Counted from the first letter of the stretch, positions 17,237 through 25,466 are shown. The stretch: 64,000 nt of DNA from CAVTSA01 sp963737225 (GCA_963737225.1 CAVTSA010000013.1:1-64000); one strand, 5' to 3'. Program-made: numbers and translations. The notes: generated by a model from the letters alone, not told the origin.

Positions 17237-17262
17237 GGCGGGGGCCTTCGCCGGCCCCCGCC
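17237..17262 (+). terminator. Strong GC hairpin between binding protein and permease
   Basis: GGCGGGGGCC pairs perfectly with GGCCCCCGCC around a 6-nt loop, 11 bp after the lipoprotein stop. No U tract. In ABC operons such stem-loops commonly stabilise the binding-protein mRNA or give partial termination, so that the binding protein exceeds the permeases. Confidence 0.6.
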
Positions 17263-17295
17263 TCCACCCGATTACCGATGGTCTGAAGGAAGTCG

Positions 17296-18216
17296 TTGGT
17301 CAGCTATATCATTCGGAGGCTCCTGATCGCGATTCCCACCCTGATCGGGGTGGCGACGATCTCGTTCCTCCTCCTTCACCTGATCCCGGGCGATCCGGCC
17401 CGCGTGATCGCCGGTCCTCAGGCGCCCCAGGCCCAGGTCAACCACCTGCGCGAGCAGCTGGGCCTTAACCTGCCACTCTGGCAGCAGTACCTCACGTTCC
17501 TGTGGGGGCTGGCGCACGGCAACCTGGGCACCTCGTTCGTCACCGGCGGGCCGGTGCTCGACCAGATCAGCTCGCGGTTCCCGTACACCCTGGCGCTGGC
17601 CGTGCTGTCGATGCTGCTCGCGCTCGTGATCGGCATCTCTCTCGGCGTCCTGGCGGCGCTGCGGCAGAACTCGATGCTCGACCTCTTCATCTCCGCCCTG
17701 GCGGTGTTCGGCGTTTCGATGCCGGTCTTCTGGACGGGACTCCTGCTGATCATCCTGTTCGCCGTCGACCTTCACCTGCTGCCGGCGGCCGGGGCGGAGA
17801 CACCGCAGAGCTACATCCTGCCCGCCTTCACCCTCGCGTTCTTCTCGGCCGGGTTCATCGCCAGGCAGACCCGGGGAGCGATGCTCGACGTGATGGGCCT
17901 GGACTACGTGCGCACGGCCCGAGCCAAAGGGGCCGGGCGGCAGTCCGTGCTGATTCGCCATGGACTGCGGAACGCGCTGCTGCCGATCACGACCGCCGTC
18001 GGCCTGCAGTTCGGGGCCCTGCTCGGTGGCGCCGTGCTGACGGAGACCATCTACTCCTGGCCCGGGATGGGGCAGTATCTCGTCAACTCGGTCAACTCCC
18101 GCGATTACGTGGCCGTCCAGGGCACGATCTTCGTGTTCGCGGTCGCGGTTATCCTGGTCAACCTGATCACCGACCTCGTGTACGCCTATATCGACCCGAG
18201 GATCCGGTATGACTGA
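17296..18216 (+). CDS. ABC transporter permease, DppB type
   Basis: 306 residues, six predicted membrane helices. N-terminal MVSYIIRRLLIAIPTLIGVATISFLLLHLIPGDP is diagnostic of DppB/OppB, and the EAA loop reads DYVRTARAKGAGRQSVLIRHGLRNALLPI. TTG start with GAAGGA upstream. Overlaps the next permease gene by 8 bp. Confidence 0.9.
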   Translation: MVSYIIRRLLIAIPTLIGVATISFLLLHLIPGDPARVIAGPQAPQAQVNHLREQLGLNLPLWQQYLTFLWGLAHGNLGTSFVTGGPVLDQISSRFPYTLALAVLSMLLALVIGISLGVLAALRQNSMLDLFISALAVFGVSMPVFWTGLLLIILFAVDLHLLPAAGAETPQSYILPAFTLAFFSAGFIARQTRGAMLDVMGLDYVRTARAKGAGRQSVLIRHGLRNALLPITTAVGLQFGALLGGAVLTETIYSWPGMGQYLVNSVNSRDYVAVQGTIFVFAVAVILVNLITDLVYAYIDPRIRYD

Positions 18217-19123
18217 CAGGGCCGCGGCGGTCCTGCCCACCGGAGCCGCCGCCGGCTCGGAGCCGATCCTCGACTCGCGCGCTCAGAACACCTGGGTGGC
18301 TCTGCTCCACCACCGGTCGGCCCAGATCGGGATCGCGATCCTGCTCATCTTCGTGGTGGGGACGTTCATCGGCCCCCTGCTGCTTCACAACAACCCCTCG
18401 AACAACTGGGACTACCAGAACCTCAACAACACATTCGCCCGTCCTTCGTCCGCCAATCTGCTGGGCACCGACCAGCTGGGCCGCGACGTGCTGGTCCGGC
18501 TTCTCTACGGAACCCGCTACACGCTGTTGATCGCGGTCGCCGCCGTCGGGCTGGCGGTGGTCATCGGGGTGCCGATGGGTGCGGTCTCGGCGTATCTCGG
18601 TGGCTGGGTGGACATGTCCATCCAGCGTCTGATCGACATCATCCTTGCGTTTCCGACATTCCTGCTCGCCCTGTCGCTGGTGGCGGTCCTCGGCACCGGA
18701 CTCCGCAACGTGATCATCGCGGTCGCCGTCACGTCGTTCCCGAACATCGTGCGGATGCTCCGCGCCTCCGCCCTGTCGGTCCGCGAACAGCCCTACGTGG
18801 AGGCGGCGCGCGCCCTCGGGGTCAACCGCACCGCGATCATGTTCCGGCACGTCATCCCCAACTCGCTGGCTCCGGTGATCGTGATGGCGACCCTGCTCCT
18901 GGGCGGTGCCATCCTGAGCGCCGCCGGCCTCGGCTTCCTGGGGGTGGGGGTGCAGCAGCCGACGCCGGAGTGGGGAGGTATGCTCGGCCAGGCGCAGCAG
19001 TACATCTTCAGCGATTCGGCGCTGATCACCTATCCCGGGCTCTGCATCGTCTTTGCGGTCCTGGCTTTCAACCTGCTCGGGGACGGCCTCCGCGACGTGC
19101 TCGATCCGCGCCTCAAGCGCTGA
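18209..19123 (+). CDS. ABC transporter permease, DppC type
   Basis: 304 residues. A cytosolic N-terminus of ~35 residues is followed by the OppC_N-type first helix, then LLGTDQLGRDVLVRLLYGTRYTL and the EAA motif YVEAARALGVNRTAIMFRHVIPNSLAPVIV. Partner of the upstream DppB. No DppD/DppF-type ATPase gene follows, so the importer must borrow ATPases encoded elsewhere. Confidence 0.9.
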   Translation: MTDRAAAVLPTGAAAGSEPILDSRAQNTWVALLHHRSAQIGIAILLIFVVGTFIGPLLLHNNPSNNWDYQNLNNTFARPSSANLLGTDQLGRDVLVRLLYGTRYTLLIAVAAVGLAVVIGVPMGAVSAYLGGWVDMSIQRLIDIILAFPTFLLALSLVAVLGTGLRNVIIAVAVTSFPNIVRMLRASALSVREQPYVEAARALGVNRTAIMFRHVIPNSLAPVIVMATLLLGGAILSAAGLGFLGVGVQQPTPEWGGMLGQAQQYIFSDSALITYPGLCIVFAVLAFNLLGDGLRDVLDPRLKR

Positions 19124-19133
19124 TCCGGTCGCG

Positions 19134-19152
19134 GGTGGCATACTTGGCCACC
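19134..19152. promoter_or_regulatory. Inverted repeat upstream of bcp
   Basis: GGTGGC-ATACTTG-GCCACC lies just after the permease stop and about 45 bp before the peroxiredoxin ATG. It could be a terminator stem or an operator. Confidence 0.35.
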
Positions 19153-19196
19153 CCGAATTTCGACCTGCGGGGCACATGAGAGGAGGATCGACGGCG

Positions 19197-19664
19197 ATGA
19201 CACTGACGGCTGGGGAGCAGGCTCCCACGTTCCGTCTCCAGGATCAGGATGGGGCGACGCACGCCCTGGACGAGCTGCGCGGAAAGAAGGTGCTGCTCTA
19301 CTTCTATCCCAAGGACGACACCCACGGCTGCACACTCGAGGCGCAGCAGTTCAACCGGCTGCTGGAGCGGTTCGAGGGCGAGGGGATCGCGGTTCTCGGC
19401 GTCTCCGCCGACGACGCCCGGTCGCACCAGCGGTTCCGCGCGAAGTACGGGCTCCAGTTCCCGCTGCTGTGTGACCTGGACGCTTCGGTGGCACAGGCCT
19501 ACGGCGCTTACGGCGAGAAGACCTCGTACGGGCGGACCAGCCAGGGCGTCAAGCGGTCGACGTTCTTGATCGACCAGGACGGCCGGATCGAGCGGGCCTG
19601 GTACAACGTGCGGCCCGACGGTCACCCGGAGGCGGTGCTGGCCCAGGTCGCGCCCTCCTCCTAA
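19197..19664 (+). CDS. bcp: Bcp-type thioredoxin-dependent peroxiredoxin
   Basis: 155 residues. It reduces peroxides in the cytoplasm. The peroxidatic-Cys loop reads PKDDTHGCTLEAQQF: Cys is present, but the usual Pro of DTPGCT is His here. The second Cys five residues on (CTxEAC) is absent, so it is a 1-Cys or distant-Cys variant. Also GVSADDARSHQRFRAKYGLQFPLLCD and STFLIDQDGRI. AGGAGG lies 10 nt upstream of the ATG. The 3' end overlaps a convergent small gene by 3 bp. Confidence 0.88.
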   Translation: MTLTAGEQAPTFRLQDQDGATHALDELRGKKVLLYFYPKDDTHGCTLEAQQFNRLLERFEGEGIAVLGVSADDARSHQRFRAKYGLQFPLLCDLDASVAQAYGAYGEKTSYGRTSQGVKRSTFLIDQDGRIERAWYNVRPDGHPEAVLAQVAPSS

Positions 19665-19933
19665 CCCCACTTACTCTCTCGTTCGCCCTCTCGTTCGTCC
19701 CCCCGGCCATCTGTCGACAGATGGCCAGGATCCGGGGCCCGCGCGGGGCCATCTGTACACAGATGGCCGTCGTGGGCCTCGCTGTCTTCGAAGCCGGGGC
19801 AGTGGACGACGGGTAGGGGAGGGTAGCGCGGGTAGGCGGGGTCGGAGCGGGACCGCTCGCAAAGCCAGAAGGTCGAGCGCGCGCCCTCGATCGGGCGCCC
19901 GTGCCGGCAGTGCGCGCAGAGTCCGGGGTTCAT
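19661..19933 (-). CDS. Small zinc-ribbon-like protein, C-terminus encoded by a repeat element
   Basis: 90 residues. The N-terminal ~55 look like a real small metal-binding protein: LCAHCRHGRPIEG, STFWLCERSRSDPAYPRYPPLPVVHCPGFE, with four Cys placed to bind zinc. After residue ~52 the frame runs through both palindromes of a twin element, encoding DGHLCTDG and GHLSTDG, then low-complexity Arg/Glu. So the tail was probably added by the element. ATG overlaps the stop of the WYL regulator gene as ATGA. Confidence 0.6.
   Translation of the reverse strand: MNPGLCAHCRHGRPIEGARSTFWLCERSRSDPAYPRYPPLPVVHCPGFEDSEAHDGHLCTDGPARAPDPGHLSTDGRGDEREGERESKWG
19708..19765. repeat. Twin palindrome element, family B, inside a coding 3' end
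   Basis: CATCTGTCGACAGATG (19708-19723, perfect) and CATCTGTACACAGATG (19750-19765, two central mismatches), both flanked by GGC/GCC; centres exactly 42 bp apart. Lies in the tail of the small zinc protein gene, close to its convergent junction with bcp. Confidence 0.85.
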
Positions 19934-20910
19934 CGCGGGCCCGATCCCGGGTCCGCGGCGCGCGCCAGCCGGCCGGCGGAATGCGCGATCGCCTCCAGGG
20001 TCTCCGGCGGACCCTCGAGGCGCAGGTCGGTGTCGAGGCGCGTGAGATCGGCGACCAGCGCGCCCAGCACGTCATCCCCGAGCTCGACCTCACACGTGAC
20101 GGCGTCGACCTCCCGCAGGCGGGCCGGGATCAGGCGGGGCAGGAGGGCCCGAACCTCTTCAGCCGCGAGCCCGACCGTCGCCCTCACCCGATACCGGTAG
20201 GGCGCCTCCCGCAGCCGCTCGCGGAGGAGGTCGGCGGGGCCGCCGGCAGGCAGAGGGCGGGGGACGAAGTGGTGGCGCGTCGGAACCGGGTCCGCCACCC
20301 GATCCAGCCGGTACACGCGCCAGGCATCGCGCCCGAGGTCATACGCGACCAGATACCAGAGCCCGGTCACGGCGACCAGCGAGTGCGGTTCGACCCGGCG
20401 CGGTCCGGTCAGGCCCTGCCGCGTCCGGTACTCGAAGGCGAGCACCTCATGGTCGCGGCAGGCGCCGGCGACGGACCCCAGCGTCGCCGGGTCGAGCGTG
20501 GCGCCGCGAGGTACGGCGACCGCGGTGGTGGCGGCTGCGGCAGCCTCGATCTGGCGGCGCAGGCGACCCGGAAGGAGCTGCTCCAGCTTGGCCAGCGCGC
20601 GGACCGAAGCCTCGTCGACGCCGGCGATCCCGGCCTCGGCCGCCGTGCGCAGACCGGCCGCGATCGCGATCGCCTCATCGTCGTCGAGCAGCAGCGGCGG
20701 CAGGTCCCTTCCAGAGCGGAGACGGTAGCCGCCCGCGGCCCCGGTCGTCCCCTCGATCGGATACCCGAGCTCGCGCAGCTGGTCGATGTCGCGGCGGATC
20801 GTGCGACCGGTCACCTGGAGGCGGGCGGCGAGCTCGGCGCCCGGCCACTCGCGCCGGCTCTGAAGGAGCGAGAGCAGCCGCAGCAGACGCGCGGTCTGGT
20901 TCTGGGGCAC
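19930..20910 (-). CDS. WYL-domain HTH transcriptional regulator (YafY type)
   Basis: 326 residues. DeoR-like helix-turn-helix (residues ~5-58: RLLRLLSLLQSRREWPGAELAARLQVTGRTIRRDIDQLRELGYPI), then a WYL domain (~130-210) with LVAVTGLWYLVAYDLGRDAWRVYRLDR, and a WCX-type C-terminal region. GTG start. It diverges from the FAD oxidase gene across a perfect operator-like dyad, so auto-repression and control of that gene are likely. Confidence 0.88.
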   Translation of the reverse strand: MPQNQTARLLRLLSLLQSRREWPGAELAARLQVTGRTIRRDIDQLRELGYPIEGTTGAAGGYRLRSGRDLPPLLLDDDEAIAIAAGLRTAAEAGIAGVDEASVRALAKLEQLLPGRLRRQIEAAAAATTAVAVPRGATLDPATLGSVAGACRDHEVLAFEYRTRQGLTGPRRVEPHSLVAVTGLWYLVAYDLGRDAWRVYRLDRVADPVPTRHHFVPRPLPAGGPADLLRERLREAPYRYRVRATVGLAAEEVRALLPRLIPARLREVDAVTCEVELGDDVLGALVADLTRLDTDLRLEGPPETLEAIAHSAGRLARAADPGSGPR

Positions 20911-20929
20911 TCTCTCATTCTGACTCTTC

Positions 20930-20950
20930 TTAGGACATGATCAGTCCTAA
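20930..20950. promoter_or_regulatory. Operator-like inverted repeat between WYL regulator and FAD oxidase
   Basis: TTAGGAC-ATGATCA-GTCCTAA, perfect 7-bp arms. It covers the -35 zone of the FAD oxidase promoter, whose -10 TAGCCT (20959-20964) is 7 nt from the ATG. Likely site for the divergent WYL protein. Confidence 0.7.
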
Positions 20951-20971
20951 AGCCACTCTAGCCTGAGACGC

Positions 20972-22289
20972 ATGGTTGGATTGGAGCGATTTCGAGGGCC
21001 GGTCTTCGTCGCCGGGCAGAAGTCGTACGACGAGGAACGCAGCGGGTTCAACCTGGACGGCCCGCACCGACCGGCGCTGGTGGCCGGAGCCACCTGCGCC
21101 GCCGACGTGGCCGAAGCCGTCCAGTACGCGGCCAGGCGCGGGTTGCCGGTCGGGGTGCAGGCGACGGGGCATGGGCGCCGCGACGCTCTGCAGGCGGGGG
21201 TCCTGATCACGACCGGCCGGATGCGGGCCCTCAGCATCGATGTCGCGTCCCGAACCGCGCGGGTCGAAGCCGGAGTCCGCTGGGGCGAGGTGGTCGCGGC
21301 CGCCGCCGAGCACGGGCTGGCGCCTCGCAGCGGCAGCTCCCCGGGCGTCGGCGTGTCGGGCTACACGCTGGCGGGCGGCCTGGGTCTGCTCGGTCGGACT
21401 CTGGGATGGGCGGCCGACCACGTGCGGTCGCTGGACGTCGTCACCTGGGACGGGCGGCAACAGCGGGTGACGCCGGAGTCCGACCCGGAGCTGTTCCGCG
21501 ACCTGTGCGGCAGCGGGGGCGCACCCGGGGTCGTGACGTCGCTGGAGATCGAGCTGGTGCCGCTGAGCGCCGTCTACGGCGGCGCGGTGACGTTCGACGG
21601 GGCGCACGCTCTCGCGGTGCTGGACGCGTGGCTCGCATGGACGCGGATTGCTCCACGCGAGGCGACGTCGTCGCTGGCGATGGTCACGATGCCCGACATC
21701 CCCGGGGTCCCCGAGCCACTGCGGGGCCGGGCCACGGTCAGCGTGCGCCTCGCGCTGGTGGGCGGTGAGACGGCCGGCACGGCGCTGGTCCGGCCGCTGC
21801 GGGAGGTGGCGGACGCGACTCGTCGACACGTTTCGCATGCTGCCCTGGACCGACTCCGCCACCATCGCGAGCGACCCGCCCGGTGCCCACCCGTACCACG
21901 GCACCGGCGTCATGCTCGGCTCGCTGGACGGGGAAGGGGTTCGAGAGATCGTCCGCGGCGCCGGTCCGGGAGCCCGGGTTCCCACGGTCGTGCAGGTGAA
22001 CCATCTGGGCGGGGCGCTGGCCGAGCCGCCGGCCTTTCCCAACGTGGTCGGTCACCGCACGGCGGCCTACCTGCTGCGGCTGCTCTCGGGGGTCGGGACG
22101 GACGGCGTCGCACCCATCGACCGGGCACACGAAGCTGTGGTCGCGGCTCTCGGGCCACGCGTGCTGGGCCGGTCACTCGGGTTCCAGTTCGGCGCTCACC
22201 CGCAGGCGCAGTGGGAGGCCTGCTTCGACGCCGACGACCTGCCCCGCCTGCGCTCCAGGTCCCGGTTTCCTCTGAAAAAGCCCCGCTGA
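20972..22289 (+). pseudogene. FAD-linked (PCMH-type) oxidase, frameshifted and 3'-truncated by an IS110-type insertion
   Basis: N-terminal FAD-binding half in one frame: GPHRPALVAGATCAADVAEAVQYAARRGLPVGVQATGHG, then SSPGVGVSGYTLAGGLGLLGRTLGWAADHV. Near 21815 (GCGACTCGTCGAC) the frame must shift to continue as LVDTFRMLPWTDSATIASDPPG to FQFGAHPQAQWEACFDADDLPRLRS. The expected end (KARYDPDNxFRxN-type) is missing; instead a few foreign residues run into the IS terminator. So the last ~20-25 residues are lost. Berberine-bridge-type enzyme before damage. Confidence 0.75.
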
Positions 22290-22315
22290 GTGGCGCAGGC
22301 GTCATGCAGCGGGGC
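22275..22315 (-). terminator. Rho-independent terminator of the IS110 transposase
   Basis: On the minus strand GCCCCGCTG and CAGCGGGGC form a 9-bp stem with an 18-nt loop, followed by CTTTTTC. It overlaps the transposase stop codon and also supplies the stop that ends the truncated FAD oxidase. Confidence 0.75.
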
Positions 22316-23520
22316 TGAGGCTGACGTGGTAGCCGAGAAGCTCGAGACGTCGGACGTTGCGTCGGACCAGGGCCTCGCGATCACGTCGATCGAAGTGGTC
22401 GGCACCCAGGTCCTGGTAGTAGGTGCCGTCCTTGAGCAGGTGGTAGATGGTGACCAGGATCGCGTGTGCGACCGCGATCAGAGCGCGCTTGGCTCCCCGC
22501 TTGGCCTTGAGGCGGTGATAGAGGGCGGAGAAGTACGAGTCCTTCGCCCGTGCCGCTGCCTGCGCGGCTTCCACCAGCGCGCCACGCAGGAACTGGTTGC
22601 CGGCTCTGATCCAGCTCGATCGTCGCTTGCCCGCCGATTCGTTGTTGCCGGGGCAGAGCTTGGCCCAGGAGGCGAAGGCCTTGTCGTTGCGCCAGTAGCG
22701 CATGTCAAGACCGATCTCGGCCAGGATCCGTTGCGCGTTGCGTCTGCCGATGCCAAGGGATCTGCTCGAGCCTGGCGAAGACCGGCTCAAAAGGGCGCAT
22801 GCGGGCCTCGATCTCCTGGCTCACCGCGTCGATCTCGCCCTCCAAGAACTCGATGTGCTCGAGCAAGCGCTTGAGCATGAAGCGCTGATGAGGACCCACC
22901 GAGCCCTCCAACGCCAGGCTCAGAGAGGCACGCTTGGTTCGCAGCTTGCCCTGTGCCAGCCCCGCCATCCGGTCGCTATCCGTCTCCCCCGACGCCAGCT
23001 GCTCGAGCATCATGCGACCGCTTTTGCCGAGCACGTCGGTGGCCACGTCGCCGAGCTTGATGTTTCCCCCCTCCAAGACTTTCTGCAGCCGGCGTACCTC
23101 ATCCGCACGATCCTCGATCAGGCGCTGCCGGTAGCGCATCGCCTCTTGCAGCTCTCGCTGCGGACGCTCCGGAACTCGACTCGCGGTGAGCAGCCCGTGG
23201 CGCAGCAGGTCAGCAATCCATTGCGCATCCTTGACGTCGGTCTTGCGTCCAGGGACCGCCTTCATATGCGCTGGGTTGACCAGCATCAACTCCATCCCCT
23301 GTCCTTCCAACAGGTTGTAGACCGGCTTCCAGTAGCTGCCCGTGCTCTCCATCGCCAGCACCCTCACCCGTTCCCGCTGCAGCCACTCCAACAGCCTCAG
23401 CAACTCCCGGGTCATGGTGCCGAACCTGCGCACCTGCTCCCCCTCCGGGGTTCGCAGGCAGGCCACCACCGTCTTCTTGTGCAGGTCCAGCCCGCAGCAG
23501 CGCTCGACGACCACCTCCAT
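22302..23520 (-). pseudogene. IS110 family transposase with a single-base frameshift
   Basis: The N-terminal DEDD/RuvC-like domain is intact: CCGLDLHKKTVVAC (Asp), LAMESTGSYWKPVYNLL (Glu) and GRKTDVKDAQWIADLL (Asp, Asp). The C-terminal Transposase_20 part continues in another frame: GIGRRNAQRILAEIGLDMRYW, ASWAKLCPGNNESAGKRR with the presumed catalytic Ser. An extra base at ~22755 (IPGIG read as IPW) separates them. Start ATG at 23520 after AGGGAGG. With the shift it would be inactive unless ribosomes slip; IS110 elements normally need no frameshift. Confidence 0.85.
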
Positions 23521-23522
23521 GA

Positions 23523-23690
23523 CCGACCACCCTCCCTGGCTGAAATGGGTCAGCGGGTGAACTGCTCGGAACAGAGTTTCCTCTGCGTGTTCTCGCCCCA
23601 TCGGGCCACAATCGCGGGTGCCATCAGTTCACCGGCCCAGATTCACGCTCGGTCTCCCGCCGACCAAACACGGTTGCGGGCCACTCGCTG
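23523..23690 (-). ncRNA. Candidate bridge RNA of the IS110-type element
   Basis: IS110-group elements transcribe a bispecific bridge RNA from the non-coding end upstream of the recombinase. Here that region folds well: GGTGAACTG (23556-23564) pairs perfectly with CAGTTCACC (23625-23633), enclosing a nested stem GAACA/TGTTC over GAG-TTTC-CTC (23569-23593). Stem with large internal loops is the expected shape. The target- and donor-binding loops were not assigned. Confidence 0.4.
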
Positions 23691-23691
23691 T

Positions 23692-23753
23692 CAGCCCATT
23701 TTCATCCCCTCGGGTGCCGCTCCGCGGCATGCCGATTCACGCGAAAACGGGCT
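23692..23753 (-). terminator. Long imperfect hairpin downstream of the exonuclease gene
   Basis: AGCCCATTTTC (23692-) pairs with GAAAACGGGCT with one mismatch, and the interior holds GGTGCCGC-TCC-GCGGCATGCC. It begins about 15 bp after the exonuclease stop on the minus strand. No T run; role as terminator or RNA-stability element inferred. Confidence 0.45.
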
Positions 23754-23767
23754 TATGAGGGGCGGGG

Positions 23768-24625
23768 TCAGGCGGGCGTGGCGAGGACCGTGCGCAGCGT
23801 CTCCAGGAAGCGGTCGGCCGAGCCACCGAGGCCGAACTCGCGAACCAACGTCGCGAGTGCCTCGGGGTGGGCGGGATACGCGTCACGCCGGCCCTCGGGG
23901 AGCAGGACGTCGTCGGATCGCGGGCGTACCACCTGGATCGCGCGGCCCACGTAGTCGGCATCGGCGGTCCGCAGCGCCCCGGCCGCGACCAGTCCTTCTA
24001 TCGAGCCGTGGCGTCGCACCAGGTCGGCCGCGCGCTTGGCGCCGACGCCGGCCACCCCCGGCAGGCCGTCCGACGGGTCGCCGCGCAGGACCGCGAAGTC
24101 GGGGTAGCTGCCGGCGGGGACGCCGTAGCGACGCTGGACCTCTCCGTCCGTGATCTCCGCCAGGCCGCCCCGCTCCGGATAGAGGACCGTCACGTGCCCG
24201 TCCTCGACCAGACCGAACAGGTCGCGGTCGCCGGACAGGATCGCGACCGTGCCGTCGATCTGCCGCGCCCAGGAGGCGATCACGTCCTCTGCCTCGAACT
24301 CGGGTGCGCCCTCCATGTCGACCCCCAACGCCGCCATCACCGCTTCGATCTTGGGCAGCTGCGGGATCAGCTCGGGCGGGACCGGCTCCGCGGTGCGATG
24401 CGACTTGTAGGTGGGCAGCAGCCGCACCCGCCAGGCGGGGCGCCAGTCCTCATCGGTGGCGATGGCCAGGTGCCCCGGCCGTCGCGAGCCGGCCACCCGG
24501 GTCAGCGTGTCCAGGAAGCCGCGGATCGCGTTGTTCAACGAGCCGTCCGGCGCCCGCATGGTCTTTGGGACGCCGTAGAAAGCGCGGAAGATGAGGCTCG
24601 ACCCGTCGACCAGCAGCCAGTCCAC
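23768..24625 (-). CDS. 5'-3' exonuclease (PolA N-domain-like flap nuclease)
   Basis: 285 residues, the 5' nuclease domain alone without polymerase. Metal-site motifs: LLVDGSSLIFRAFYG, EAEDVIASWA, LSGDRDLFGLV and the helix-hairpin-helix region LRGDPSDGLPGVAGVGAKRAADLV. It would remove RNA primers and 5' flaps. GTG start with TAGCAT 6 nt upstream (leaderless). Confidence 0.88.
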   Translation of the reverse strand: MDWLLVDGSSLIFRAFYGVPKTMRAPDGSLNNAIRGFLDTLTRVAGSRRPGHLAIATDEDWRPAWRVRLLPTYKSHRTAEPVPPELIPQLPKIEAVMAALGVDMEGAPEFEAEDVIASWARQIDGTVAILSGDRDLFGLVEDGHVTVLYPERGGLAEITDGEVQRRYGVPAGSYPDFAVLRGDPSDGLPGVAGVGAKRAADLVRRHGSIEGLVAAGALRTADADYVGRAIQVVRPRSDDVLLPEGRRDAYPAHPEALATLVREFGLGGSADRFLETLRTVLATPA

Positions 24626-25020
24626 CCAGGGATGCTAGCTCAGCCGGGATGGCGGCCAGGTGCCTCCCGGCGACTCCTCACTCGCGGCCGGCGACCACGA
24701 TCATGGTGAGCAGCTGACGAACGGCACCGCGACGTGCATCGCCACCAGCGTCCTCAGCGCGCGGGCCGGCTCGTGCAGGACGCGACCGAGGGCTGGCGTG
24801 CCGGCGGCCGGAAGTCGACCCCTGTGACACGCATGGCTTGGTCGAGGAGGGGCACCCCGGGGCAGGCACCGCACGCGGTACGCCCGGTGACGGCTCGGCG
24901 AGGGCAAATTTCCTGCGCGCACGTGCGCCGCGGGCCGTAGCCTAGGGCATCAACAGGCACCCGTGCCTCGCAGATCCCACATGTCCGGTTGGACACATGC
25001 CGTTCGCGGAGGTCGAAAGA
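24626..25020. other. Spacer without a convincing gene
   Basis: On the minus strand near 24678-24830 two frames read ALRTLVAMHVAVPFV and RQLLTMIVVAGRE, like the tail of a methyltransferase broken by an indel, but the match is too short to call. An imperfect dyad, ACATGTCC-GGTT-GGACACAT (about 24979-24998), is next to the following gene's ribosome site. Confidence 0.35.
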
Positions 25021-25368
25021 ATGGTGCTCATCCTGTTGGTGTTTCTGGGGCTCGCCCTGGGGCTGTTCGTGTACCAGGATCAGGGAGAGGTCAACCTGAC
25101 CTTCGGGATCTGGACCTGGCATGTGCCGCAGTGGTATCCGGTGCTGGCCGCCGCCGGCGCGATGCTTCTGATCGCCCTCCTCTGGACGGCCCTGACCCGG
25201 CGGCGGCTCCGTTACGATGAGCGGGCCTTGGGCGTGGCCCGTCACGAAGCGGTGCTCGCCAACCACGGCGCGCTGCTTGCCGACCACGAGTCAGCGATCG
25301 CGGGGCTTCAGCGTGACGCCGACCGCGTCGATCAGGAGCTCAGCCGGCGGCGCGACCTGCTCGCCTAG
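25021..25368 (+). CDS. LapA-domain (DUF1049-like) membrane protein
   Basis: 115 residues. Two membrane helices (residues ~2-18 and ~43-62) separated by NQGEVNLTFG-like sequence (DQGEVNLTFGIWTWHVP), then a helical, probably coiled-coil tail from RRRLRYDERALG on. ATG at 25021 has GGAGGTCGAAAG directly upstream; an in-frame ATG eight codons earlier overlaps that site. LapA proteins in other bacteria support envelope lipid assembly; role here unknown. Confidence 0.7.
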   Translation: MVLILLVFLGLALGLFVYQDQGEVNLTFGIWTWHVPQWYPVLAAAGAMLLIALLWTALTRRRLRYDERALGVARHEAVLANHGALLADHESAIAGLQRDADRVDQELSRRRDLLA

Positions 25369-25396
25369 GGGCGCTGTCCCCGACACCAAAGGGCGA

Positions 25397-25449
25397 TTGG
25401 TGCACCAACATCCCACTCTGAGCGGGGGGGTGGGCGATTGGTGCACCAA
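25397..25449. repeat. Twin palindrome element, family A, between convergent genes
   Basis: TTGGTGCACCAA at 25397-25408 and 25438-25449, 41 bp apart, both preceded by GGGCGA. Ends of two converging genes lie 29 and 18 bp away. Confidence 0.85.
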
Positions 25450-25466
25450 CGGCCGAGCTTGCGACG

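Larger units (their letters stand above)
22270..23690 (-). mobile_element. IS110-type insertion sequence (boundaries approximate)
   Basis: Contains one DEDD transposase gene and a ~170-nt structured non-coding stretch upstream of it, the arrangement of the IS110 group. The right boundary must lie close to 22255-22280, where the FAD oxidase frame is interrupted; the left boundary is somewhere between 23600 and 23690. No inverted terminal repeats or target duplication are evident, as expected for this family. Confidence 0.65.

Noticed and set aside
22705..22790. Programmed frameshift in the IS110 transposase
   Set aside because: No slippery heptamer or downstream structure seen, and IS110 transposases are normally made from one frame; a mutation or sequencing indel is simpler.
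23692..23753. AGCCCATTTTC / GAAAACGGGCT pair as another twin palindrome
   Set aside because: The copies are arms of one long hairpin rather than self-complementary units, and they fit a terminator-like structure after the exonuclease gene.
24678..24869. Possible methyltransferase C-terminal remnant (minus strand)
   Set aside because: Tail RQLLTMIVVAGRE is suggestive, but fewer than 40 residues match across an assumed frameshift; too little to annotate.
24754..25287. Cys-containing minus-strand open frame opposite the LapA-like gene
   Set aside because: The CGIC/CGAC clusters arise from antisense of GC-rich DNA; the plus strand has a good ribosome site and two membrane helices.
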